Shown here in pieces: positions 35,302 through 44,959 of a stretch of DNA of 64,000 nt. The stretch covers positions 930,001-994,000 of the forward strand of contig JAPWGK010000004.1 of the NCBI GenBank assembly GCA_029641185.1, read 5' to 3'. The stretch's first letter is position 1, and each line of letters opens with the position of its first letter. Under the pieces are notes generated by a model. It saw nothing but the letters and a program-made list of their open reading frames with translations. It was not told where the DNA came from and ran no database searches. Source of the DNA: Pseudofabraea citricarpa. Lineage: Eukaryota > Ascomycota > Leotiomycetes > Helotiales > Dermateaceae. A program made the position numbers and the translations under genes.

Positions 35302-35917
35302 ATGAGCCTCCTCCGAACATCTAGACTGCTGTCGTCGAAAACACTCACCAGATCCATCATCACCAGAAGAGCAATGTCTACCTCTCCCAAGTTCGAATGG
35401 ATCGTCATCCTGCCCGATAACGTTGGGGCTTTGGCGAAGCGCATGGAGATTCGACCGTTGGTTACCCGTCCCGTCCCCGTCTCGGTCCCGGCGCTGCCTC
35501 TTTGAACTGCTGCTAATTGGCCGCACGCAGGAAGCATCTCGAGGGTCTGAAGCCGGCTGTGGAATCTGGCTTCTGGAAGATGGGTGGTGAGTTTCTCTCC
35601 TAGCTTTCCAATTCGTGACGCGGGTCAAGTCATGAGATATTGCCTGATGCGGAAGACTGATCCTCGCTGCAGGTGCATATCTAGAAGACCTGCCTAAAGA
35701 AGGCGAGGGATTGAAGATTCAGGGAAGTGCTATGGTTGCCGTTGCTGCAAGCAAGGAGGAGGTTCTCGAGAAGTTAAAAAGCGACATCTATTCGGAGAAC
35801 GACGTATGGGATTTCAGCAAGGTGAGTTTCACTTGTCGAACGGTAGCAGAGCTACAGAAACTGATGTTCGAATAGATCCAGATTTATCCTTTCAAGTGTG
35901 CCTTCCGCAATCCTTGA
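35302..35917 (+). CDS. YCII-domain protein, probably mitochondrial, 133 aa
   Basis: Exons 35302-35456, 35531-35586, 35673-35821, 35876-35917 (402 nt, in frame). The N-terminus MSLLRTSRLLSSKTLTRSIIT is a good mitochondrial presequence. An internal Met (MSTSPKFEW) could give a cytosolic form starting directly at the domain. The YCII-related fold follows: KFEWIVILPDN, RPKHLEGLKPAVESGFWKMGGAYLE, GSAMVAVAASKEEVLEKLKSDIY, and a terminal IQIYPFKCAFRNP. Fungal YCII proteins are small dimeric ferredoxin-like proteins with poorly known chemistry. An upstream in-frame ATG at 35179 is less likely. Four exons in 133 codons is intron-dense. Confidence 0.88.
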
Positions 35918-36419
35918 GAATTGTTATAGAATAAAATTATAGATTTCGCTGCTACAAGGAATTAAAATTCTCTATCACTCTTAAAACATCAAGTGCTTTA
36001 TAGTTTGCATCCTTGTTGTACTCTTCTAATGTTTATCAATCTCCGAGTCTATACAACATTATACAGCCAGCTGCGAGTATCTGGTGATTTTATTACCCGG
36101 CTACCGAATACCTTTAGCCGCTACTTTCGATCTTGTGTCTTTGGGAGTATTGCGTGCTAGCTAAATAGGGTCGGTTGCTATGGCATTTGAATCGAACGCT
36201 TTTATTCGCCAACAGCACCGGCATCTTCTCGACTTACATGTACAACACTTCGAAGCCCATCCTCTTATAATAGACTACTATTACGGTCTGTGGTATGTGC
36301 TAAGCTTCTGTGTCGGTCTACTTACTGAGCGACACAGTTAGGCGTTGGTTTGTTTGCTTCCTAGAAGTAGAAGTAGATAATTCATACACAGCACCTACGT
36401 TGCAAATCCTATACTGGCT
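35918..36419. other. Intergenic, 0.5 kb
   Basis: 3' UTR of the YCII gene and the upstream part of the histidine-phosphatase pseudogene. Nothing else seen. Confidence 0.45.
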
Positions 36420-37195
36420 ATGTCAACGATTCACATTCTACGGCACGGGCAGTCACTCCATAAGTAAGCCTCTTCTATAATTTCCTGATGGGTTCCAAAC
36501 AGATTCTAAGCTTATTATTACAGCATAGAACGAGGTTATCCCTACAGGGACCCACCTTTAACAGAACTTGGCTGCGAGCAAGCACGCAACGTAAGGCTAT
36601 CGACAGAGCCGGACCTAATCCTCATATCGCCCATGACACGCACCATTCAGACAGCCTATCTCGCATTTGGCCCACTCATCGAGCGAGTGAAGGTGCAGAT
36701 CTGGCCAGATCTACGTGAGGCACACGATGCTATCTGCAATACAGGCGTCAGCTGAGCCGACCTGACAGCCAAGTTCCCGCAACTGGACTTCTCAGCATGC
36801 AGCGAGACGTGGGATTATGCTCCACACAGCGCTGAGCGCGCCACATTGCGTGCGGAAGCCCTGCGGCAGCACCTGGGTGTTCTGTCTCGCTCTTATAAGA
36901 ATATCCTTCTTGTCACCCATCGCGGCTTTATTGCTTATCTTGTCGAGGGTTCGAGATATGATCTGTGCGGTTTGTCTTTCTATCTGCCTGTCAGTTAAGC
37001 AACGGGATTGACGCGTGCCCTTGTGCAGAGTCCCGCTCGTATAGTTTCGCTACAGAGGATGATGTCCTCGCGAAGAGGTACGGCATCCACATCGACACGG
37101 GCCTGGAGCAAGACTTTGGTCCAACGTTGTTGCTACAGAATGCCTCTACGGACTCGGTAGATGTCGGTGACCACCCGAGCATCATAGGCCAATAG
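36420..37195 (+). pseudogene. Histidine-phosphatase (phosphoglycerate-mutase-like) gene with an internal stop
   Basis: Spliced exons 36420-36463, 36524-36969, 37029-37195 give 219 codons in one frame, broken only by TGA at 36753-36755 (codon 92). Motifs: ILRHGQSLHN with the catalytic RHG, GYPYRDPPLTELGCEQA, LILISPMTRTIQTAYLAFGP, LREAHDAICNTGVS-stop-ADLTAKFPQLDFS, and the second catalytic-histidine segment LLVTHRGFIAYL (HRG rather than the common HGG/HGS). Fungal relatives, as I recall them, have Arg where the TGA stands, so a CGA-to-TGA change would explain it. Everything else, including splice sites, is intact. A sequencing error or readthrough remains possible. Confidence 0.75.
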
Positions 37196-38093
37196 ACTGG
37201 AGGCAATCAAAGCGTATAAATTCACAGAGGAGTGGGCACTGGAGGATCAAGTCACAATAGAATCCCATGTAATGCGCATTATACACAGAGATAAACTTAC
37301 AAACGCAGATGGAGCGGTGGCGTGGAACAAATAGTACATAGTACGCAGACTAATAACAGGCAAATCGTAAACATCATCAAATAATGAGCCTAAGTAAAGA
37401 TTGCTCTTGTTAATCTGAGATTTGGCTTACTTTGTGGTTATCTAATTCATCAAACGTAGATATGGAATTCCGGAAAATTTAGTCATGAAATCTCTTAGGA
37501 GCTATCTCTATTATTGCTTCATATATTTCTAAGATGACTAGCCAGCTATGTCAGACTTCCTATAGACCCCCTGCGAATAAAAACGGCAATATATATAGGG
37601 GTAAAAAAGGCAAATAGAATCAAAGTTTAGTTTTATCTGCGAAATATTTATGAAACTTCCCAAGCATAGTTGACTCGCCCGTAGTAGCTTATTTATAATT
37701 TTATTTTATGAGATATTAAGTTGATAGTTTTCCTGACATGCTACATATCTAAAAAATATATATATAATAAGCAACTTAAGATAAATCCAGTCGTCATATT
37801 GTATTTCCTTAAGAAATGTGCTCGCTTATAAGCGATATTACATATTTACATCTCGGCTTCAAGACAGCAACTCGAAATGAGATCACTGAGCGAGTCACTT
37901 GAGATATGGTGGTAGTTTAAAAATAAATTGAGATTATTGCTTATGTGCATGCCTGGTATAGAACATGCTTGCTTAATCTAAGAACGCCTGCGATATCCCA
38001 CTCCCCAAACCCATCCAACACCGGTCAATGCCCTCCCAATACACGCAGCAAGTCTCTGCTGCTATAAACAACGCCTGAATACACATTTAAAGT
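37196..38093. other. Intergenic, 0.9 kb, AT-rich
   Basis: Between the phosphatase pseudogene and the end of the transporter gene. Rich in A/T with runs such as ATATATATATAATA near 37760. No gene seen. Confidence 0.5.
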
Positions 38094-39542
38094 TTAATGA
38101 ATTTTAGCAGCAAAAAAGCTTAGCAAACTTCCAGTAGTTAAGCCGGCCACCAGATTGATAGCCATAAATCCACCTGCAGCCTCTCGTTCTGACTCGTTGA
38201 CCCACTCTCCTGCTGCCATCATGCAAGAGCTTCCAAGCCAACCATTCGTGAGACCAAACCCAAGTTGAACAATAATAAGATAGAAAGCATCGCTATTGAT
38301 CACCGCACCCTTCCCTTGAATGTTACAAAGTAGGTACAGTGGCAGATGTCCAGCTCGAAGCACAGCTATGATAAAGAGTACAGCAGGTCTGTGGCGTAAG
38401 TTGGTGGCAGGGAGTATAGTAAGAAGACGGCCACTGAGGTCACCAACATTCCAGAGGAGAAAACCAAGCGGAATAAATGTAGCTGGTTGGAACAGCCGAG
38501 ATGCCTCGTCTGGTGGAGTAACAGAAACGATTTTCCCAGTGAAGACAGGGAAGAACATAGTAACCGTAAAGCATAGAAACACCGCACCAGCGAGCCAATG
38601 TAACTTTTTGTACAGAGTCGCCATGCTTACTACCTTCCGCATCGCCTGCTCGGCTTCCTCGATGCTGGTAATAGAGCTCATCATCTGACTCTCGATGATT
38701 CGATTATGTTTTCGAACGAGGGGAAGGACGGCAAAGAGGGTGATGATGCTGATCAATGTAGCTGTGAGGAAATACACAAACGCAGAAGTGGACATATCCC
38801 CTCCTGGGGCCACTGAATCCTCTGGTCCATCGTCTGCCCAGCTATCGGGCTTTGGAACAGCTAGAACCGAAACAATCTGAGCTACGGAAGGTAAGACTCC
38901 TGCAATGCCCTGGCCAGTCATGATGGCCTGGATATATTCAGGCCTCCCAAAGCTCGATGCAAATGCAAACGCGCCGTTTTGACAAAGCCCTGTCGCAACA
39001 GATGTTGTGAAGACCATTATCAAAGTGAAAGCCAAATAGCCCCCAGACGAGATAGCTCGGAACTTCGAAGTCGAAACACATAACAGTGTGAACACAACGA
39101 TGTTCAGGATGAGAGCTGATATAATTCTTTTGGGATAGGAGGCTCTTGCTTGCAGATTGCCTAGGATGAGCATGGAGCTGAGATTCGTGATTGTGCCAAC
39201 GGAGATGATAGCTGACTGGAAACTCGACAGGATGCTGTCGTTGTCAGCAAAGCGACTCTGGAAGTATGGGGCTGCTGCCAAAAACATATTCCTATTCTCT
39301 TGTTAGATACTGGCATCCTTCAAAGGTATCTAAGCCACTTACCACGCCCATAGCATAGCTATCCCGAGCATCATGAATATGCTGTACTCGAACCACGAGA
39401 ATGGCTGCTCCGCCTTTCCCCCACCTCGTACATCTTCCTCGGAGTCTGCAGAGCTTTCACCCCCAACAAGAGGCTCGTAATCATCTGTGTCGGATTTCTT
39501 GAATAGCGCCTTCACTCGCTCGAGGGTCGTCCGATGCTCCAT
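38094..39542 (-). CDS. Equilibrative nucleoside transporter, 465 aa
   Basis: Exons (minus) 39542-39343 and 39291-38094 (1398 nt, in frame; 51-nt intron). An acidic cytosolic N-terminus (DTDDYEPLVGG, SADSEEDVRGG) precedes about 11 hydrophobic helices, starting FSWFEYSIFMMLGIAMLWAWNMFLAAAPYF, a typical ENT first helix. Further family features: TGLCQNGAFAFASSFGRPEYIQAIMTGQGIAGVLP (helices 4-5) and LLWNVGDLSGRLLTI (helix 8 region); the long loop between helices 6 and 7 is charged. These match the SLC29 / yeast FUN26 family, which moves nucleosides across plasma or vacuolar membranes. Which membrane applies here cannot be told. Confidence 0.92.
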
Positions 39543-40318
39543 CTCTACCGGTGCGTTTTGTGTCTTTTTATCGTCTTCTGTTGACCATCTGCTGTGAAGA
39601 GATCCGCAGTACCTAGCTTTTGGAGGGATAGCTAGCGTAAAAGGCAGGAAATTATATTATATTCGGGAAGCACCGTCGGAATGGCGAGCTGGAGCTGTGG
39701 AAGTTCTTGGTGGAGCTGGTCGTGGTGACGATGTAACAAGGCTGGGCGCCGGGTGGTCACCAATGGGTTTTAGTGCCACTAGGATCAACGAATCATGTGA
39801 TGCTCGTTTGAAACTCGCGGCCCCCATACAAGGATTCATTCCTCCAACTTAGCGGGCCGCCATCTCTCATACAAATTTTGGTGTAAAGAAATGACCGCAT
39901 AACATGACTGAAATGTGATGCGGATGCAGGATGACTCGCGTCTCTGCCGATGTGCAACAAACTTTAATTATTACTGATCCCGCTTTCTGAGATGGCTGCA
40001 ACCAAGCTTCTATCATCTGATCTTGGGATCAACTTATACGATAACCATATACTTATACGATAAGGACAGTGTTTTAGAATGGGCTTTATTCGAAAAGCTA
40101 TCTAATCTGGAGAGTATCTTCTATAGACTTGCCCTTATGGGGTTATAAGGCCTGGTGAATGGTCCTAACGACTAATTCATCATGGGCAAACCCCGAAATA
40201 GTTTAACTGCATCGCGTAAGTACTATTACAACAGACCGTCCCATAATGAACGGCAATCAAAGCAAATTCTACTACTGATCCGCGGTCATGCTCCATGTGT
40301 AGACCTTTGTACCTTCAC
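39543..40318. other. Intergenic, 0.78 kb
   Basis: Promoter side of the transporter gene and 3' side of the haspin gene. It has a short direct repeat, ACTTATACGATAA, twice within ~40 bp near 40030-40065. Nothing else seen. Confidence 0.5.
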
Positions 40319-42684
40319 TCAATAGTCGAAATCCAACACTTGCTCCTCAGTCACCCAGCCCATCATGACTGTGTATTCAAGTATTTCCGATGCTGTAAAG
40401 AAGCGTTGATCGTTCTTCCAGCTGTGTACCAATCTCTTTTTGAGTTCGGATGTTTCCTCGAGAAATTCCCGTTGTTCTTCTGTGAGAGCAGCATTTGGAT
40501 CATAAGGATCAGAGCTGAGTGCAGAGCACAAGAACTCGTATAGATAAGCAACCCAGAGAACATTGGAATACGGCGTGTATTCCTCCCATGTGTGCCCATT
40601 ATTCTTGCGCTTGGAACTTTCAACATGCCAAGAAGGAGGTCGTGAAGCACTGAAATTATCGAAAAAGAGGTGGGTTCTCATTCTAAGCATGAACAGGTTA
40701 GAGATTATGATTTTAGCAGGTATGTGCCAGATACTAACTTTCGGTACGTCAGGTACTGCAAATCCTCCAAAGGCTCGTATGTTGCGCTCAGAGACTGAAA
40801 AACTGCCAGGTCGACCTCCAGATCTGCATATATATCCTCCCCTTCATCAAGTGTTGCTCGAGACAATCCGTAGTCTAAGATCGTGATGCGAATCCCCGAA
40901 CGACCTAACTTAGGGCCAGTTTCTGGAACGTCAGGGAATTGATGTATGGCATTCTCAAGATTGAGGCATATATTGTTTTGATGGAGATCCCTGTGCTGCT
41001 AGATGTCAACATGATAATCGTTAAGCGGCTAAGCAATACTAACCTCAAACTGATAAGTGGATTCTGCACGAGCTAAGGCAAGGATAACCCCAAGGAGAAC
41101 ATCCCACACCCACTCAACGTGCTTTAGTCCCTTAATTGAACAACCTGGGTGGCTTTGACACTTCTCGACATCGTCGAGAGCAACACCGGCATCTCCAAGC
41201 TCTAAGAAGAGGAACACTGCCTGCTCATCATAGGATGCAGGATCTGGGAAGTATGATAGATATTCAGCGTCTGCTGTCTGTCTTGCAACCTTGAAATCAT
41301 CATAGGCTTGCTTGATCTTAGCAGGTGGCTTTCCAACGACAATATGCGCGTCTTTGAAATTGACAAATCCAGGAATAACAGTCAACGCGTTCATGACACG
41401 GAACTCAGAGACGACTGATTCCACAGGAGCCGGTTCTACCAGATCAGATAGACTGGTTGAATCAATTCCAGGGTTTGGAACAGTGCCGGCTTGTAGTTCA
41501 ACGAACTTCAAAATAGAAGTACCATCGGAATTCTCTACACGAAAAACTTGGGCGAAAGATGCCTCGGCAATCTTAATCAACTTGCTAGAACCTTGAAGAA
41601 CATCATCCCATGTTAGAATCATCATGTGTTGGTCTTCGCGATCGTTCTTATATGCATCTCGGAGAGGAGCTAGGGCTGCAAGGACCGCGTCAGGGACTCT
41701 GATCTTTGAAGCAACCTTTTGCTTGTCTTCAGTGCTACCGGCAGTCTTCTTTTCTCGTGCTTTATCCTCAAGCGTATGTCGACGGAGTTGGTCGGTGACA
41801 TCGGTGACAGGATCAATTAGTTTTTTTGGCTTTGACGTTGACTTTGCATGAGTGACTTTGTGACCTAAAGTTGAATCTTTGACTGATTTCGACTTTTTGT
41901 CTCCCTTTCTGGCTGTTTTGGCGGCACCGTCATCATCACCAGCTTCCTCTACTTCTTGATCGAGAGTGACATTGCCAAGAGCATTGGTGACTTCTTCGAT
42001 GGCATTATGTGCAGAAACCTCAGAGGATGGCAAATCCGATTCATCAAGGATAAACATCGGGGTGGGAATTGTCTTGGAGGTCTTCTTGCCATATTTTTTG
42101 TTTCTCCGGCGGGCGGCTTCCATTCTCAGTTTGTTAGCCTCCTCATCAGTGAGGTCTTGGGAGTCGTCAATAGCCTCGGCGGGTAGGTCGAACGAGGTCA
42201 GACGCGTGAACTCGAGGTCGTCGTCGCTGCTAGAGCCAAATTAGTACAAATTTTTCTTGTATATTCTTCCAGACTCACAATTCAGCTCTAGCATGTACCG
42301 CAAACTCTTGTGCCCAATCCACACTAAATACCAGTCAGCGGTTTATGCCTAAAAGTTTCCAATGCCGCGGCTTATGATGAGCTGCGATTTGGAGTTGCAT
42401 TGTGAGGTCAGATGCCTGGTTCACGACCTTGTCATAGTGCCAGAGACTGATAGGAACTTACATCTTGCTTGTGCTCTCAGAGACGTCGTGGTCACGTGGA
42501 CTATAGAACAATCAGTATGCAACCAACCGTGGGACAGTCTTTGTGTGAGAGAGAGATCTACACAGATCTTGCTATATGCCCCAGTTGCGGATGGCACAAA
42601 TAGGCGGTGGATGTGCACTTACTTGGAGGATTGTGCCTGCTCATGGCAGCACAAACAAGTGTGCTTTGCTCGATGTTTATACAT
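40319..42684 (-). CDS. HASPIN: Haspin-like serine/threonine kinase, 651 aa
   Basis: Exons (minus) 42684-42623, 42500-42462, 42323-42279, 42229-41044, 40998-40739, 40682-40319 (1956 nt, in frame). The three small 5' exons rest only on splice signals and frame closure and are less certain; a Met at 42123 is the fallback start. The kinase (PF12330) has a nucleotide loop IAEASFAQVFRV, the lysine strand ILKFVEL, the catalytic loop HRDLHQNNIC, ITILDYGLSRA in place of DFG, and the haspin tail (YSNVLWVAYLYEFL...ASEILEYTVMMGWVTEEQVLDF). Haspin phosphorylates histone H3 Thr3 at centromeres in mitosis. The N-terminal third is charged and Lys-rich. Confidence 0.88.
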
Positions 42685-42716
42685 CGCTGCTTTAACTGTG
42701 ATGTGGTGCCGCTATA

Positions 42717-43196
42717 ATGGCGGGTAAACTTCGGGTGATGTTGTTTTGTTGTGGAGAATCGCGGAGGATGATGTTTACCCGACCCGAACCATATCACATG
42801 ATATGGATTAATAATAATCCGCTCCTAGTCTCTCCTGCTAAGAACTGGCACGTGCCTTGGGACTTTCAACTTGATAATAATTACATGCCTCCAAGTAGTT
42901 ACATGCCTCTGAGTGATTACATTGTTTCAAGTGACTACATGCTTGTGAGTAACTACATGCTTCTAAGTGAATTTGTACGATTAAGTAATTATACTGTTTT
43001 GCGTGACTATCTGATTTTGGGTCATTATTTCCTTTCACGCAATTACATAGCTTTTAGTTATCATATGCATTTTAGTTACAATATACATTTAAATAATTAT
43101 ACTCCCTTAAGTAGTCATTTGTATTTTAATAACTATACATATTTTAGCAACTGCATATATCTGACTAACTGTATACATTTGAATGTTTGTATATAG
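42717..43196 (+). other. 159-codon open frame spanning the tandem array; coding status doubtful
   Basis: An ATG-to-TAG frame starts 33 bp from the proposed haspin start, on the other strand. Residues ~55-156 are hexapeptide repeats of type N-Y-M-x-L-S (SYMPLSDYIVSSDYMLVS, NYTPLSSHLYFNNYTYFS). An 18-bp period forces such a repeat in any frame, so the open frame may be incidental. The hydrophobic/Tyr-rich content resembles no family I know. Repeat units continue after the TAG, so the stop falls inside the array. Confidence 0.3.
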
Positions 43197-43256
43197 TGAA
43201 ATAACTTTGCACTCTTAAGGAATTGCGTATTCGTAAGTGACTATATCCTTTTGAGT
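42879..43256 (+). repeat. 18-bp tandem repeat, 21 units, no indels
   Basis: Read directly in 18-base steps: AATTACATGCCTCCAAGT, AGTTACATGCCTCTGAGT, GATTACATTGTTTCAAGT, GACTACATGCTTGTGAGT, AACTACATGCTTCTAAGT, and so on to GACTATATCCTTTTGAGT. The five leftmost units are most alike; later units drift heavily towards A/T but keep exact 18-base spacing and the -AGT/-AAT unit end. 21 x 18 = 378 bp. Units 1-17 read in frame without stops; unit 18 contains TAG. Confidence 0.9.
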
Positions 43257-43507
43257 ATGTAACTTAGTATCAAATGCTCTTGAATCATAAAAACACAGGC
43301 GGCTTTGAGGGTTAATGTTTATCCGTTCCGAGTCTAGACATGGCAAAACTTGGAGAAGAGCGCTAGTGTCTGCCAAAAGTGATTAGTGGTCTCGCTTGTC
43401 TCGCACCAAACTGCTCCACCCCAATCTTAGAAGCTGACCGAAGCTGGACGGTATCTAAGGTCTGATGCCACCTTTCTCCCTCTGTTGAATTGAGCAAACA
43501 AGATAAG

Positions 43508-44959
43508 ATGGCGGCATTATTCAATGGTCTCTTTGGAGGCTCCAAGCCATCCGCATCTCCTATCCCTGCTGGTGACTCCGGTATGGCTGCATCACAATTG
43601 CTATCTGAGATTGCTAACTTCTCTAGATTTCGCTGATTTCGCTGGAGCTCCAGACCCTTCACCTGCATCATTCTCTGCAATCCCCAGTGCAGCAAGCTAT
43701 ACTGGTCTGACAGCTTCTCCCACCGGCGCCGCAGTCCCATACACGAAATGGTACAATATTCACGAGCGTCACTCTTTGAGCGAATTCCGACAAGAGGGTG
43801 TCATCCTTGGCATGATTGCGATCATCATAGCAATTCATCTGTACGGAACCAGCACCAACAGGAGTAAGGCAAAGAAGTGGATTTCTGCATATGCGCCATC
43901 ATTGCAGAGGGAGTTTGCATTGGTTGGGTTTGGAGGCCGAAGAAGACCAACTGTAGATGAGGTCGAGGCTAATGGCCTGACCCAAAGCCTGGCAAGCGAT
44001 GCTCTTGTCATCCCTGAGAAGGCGATGAAGGAGAAAGCGCTCAATGAGTTTGTCACTTATGCCAGCGGGCGCCAGAATGTTGCCTTTGTCGATGTTTCCT
44101 TGACTCTGCTCAAACGCTACAGCCCCCTCACTTTGATTAGTGAATTTGGTCTAAGTCTCTTCTTTGAAAGTGTGCCTGCTCCAACTGAGCGCATTGAGGC
44201 AGTCTTGTATCCATTTGATGGCAAGGAAGCTCAAACCGTTCCTGGTCAAGTTCCCGGGGCGCAAGAGGCGCGCAAGGAGACTAAGAGTGCCTATGATGGA
44301 TTTGTCTTCGCTCTTGTCAATAAAGATACCATGAAGCAGCTCCGCGACGAGCGCTACGATGTCTCCATCACCAGCACAAAGGATCATGCGAAATTGCCAA
44401 ACTGGATAACCATCATGAGCGAGAGCGCAGAGGTCACTGATTTCCTGCTTACTCCTGAACTCATCAGCGTTGTGGAGCAAGCTGGAGAAGCACTTGAACA
44501 TCTTATTATTACCGACCAGCCCATTGACAGGCCGACCAAGTATGTAATTTCCTCACCTCCTCTTGAAGCACAATCTAACAACTACCCAGGCTTGAGGAAA
44601 CTGTACCGAAGAAGCGTGTTTACCTGTCGCTTCGCCTCCCATCTTCTGGTTATGACAAGACTGTTCCACTCTTCGAATACTTCCTGCGCCTTCCTGATCT
44701 TCTTGTACAAGGCGCTCATTTCCGACCTGAGGTTATGCGTAAAGTGAAGCAGACGCGCGAGGAGCAAATAAAGCGCCTCCAAAAGGCCGACGAGGAAGAA
44801 AAGGCTGAAGAGAGAGCCATTGAACGCGAGAAGGCAAAGAAGCTTAAGAGAGATCTTGAGCTGAAGGGACTGGACGCCAAGGCACAGAAGAAATACTTGG
44901 AGAAGGAGAGGGAGAAGGAGATGCGAAGAAGCCAGAAGAGGTCCACCCAAAAGGCATAA
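43508..44959 (+). CDS. CCDC47-like (DUF1682) ER membrane protein, 451 aa
   Basis: Exons 43508-43580, 43627-44539, 44590-44959 (1356 nt, in frame). After a Ser/Pro-rich start there is one clear membrane segment, EGVILGMIAIIIAIHLYG (~80-97). The DUF1682 body follows (SLTLLKRYSPLTLISEFGLSLFF, YDGFVFALVNKDTMKQLRDERYDVSI, TDQPIDRPTK-LEETVPKKRVYLSL, PDLLVQGAHFRPEVMRKVKQTR) and a highly charged C-terminal helix (EEQIKRLQKADEEEKAEERA...RRSQKRSTQKA). Animal CCDC47 is part of the PAT complex that assists insertion of multipass proteins at the ER translocon; the charged tail contacts the ribosome. The fungal protein is assumed similar. Confidence 0.9.

Larger units (their letters stand above)
42685..43507. 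other. Divergent intergenic region holding an 18-bp tandem array
   Basis: Lies between the haspin and CCDC47-like start codons (opposite strands). Nearly half of it is the array listed separately. Immediately left of the array is GC-richer, ordinary-looking sequence. Confidence 0.6.

Noticed and set aside
42421..42618. 65-aa frame (-) upstream of haspin
   Set aside because: It overlaps the proposed small haspin exon 2 in a different frame and does not connect to the kinase frame.
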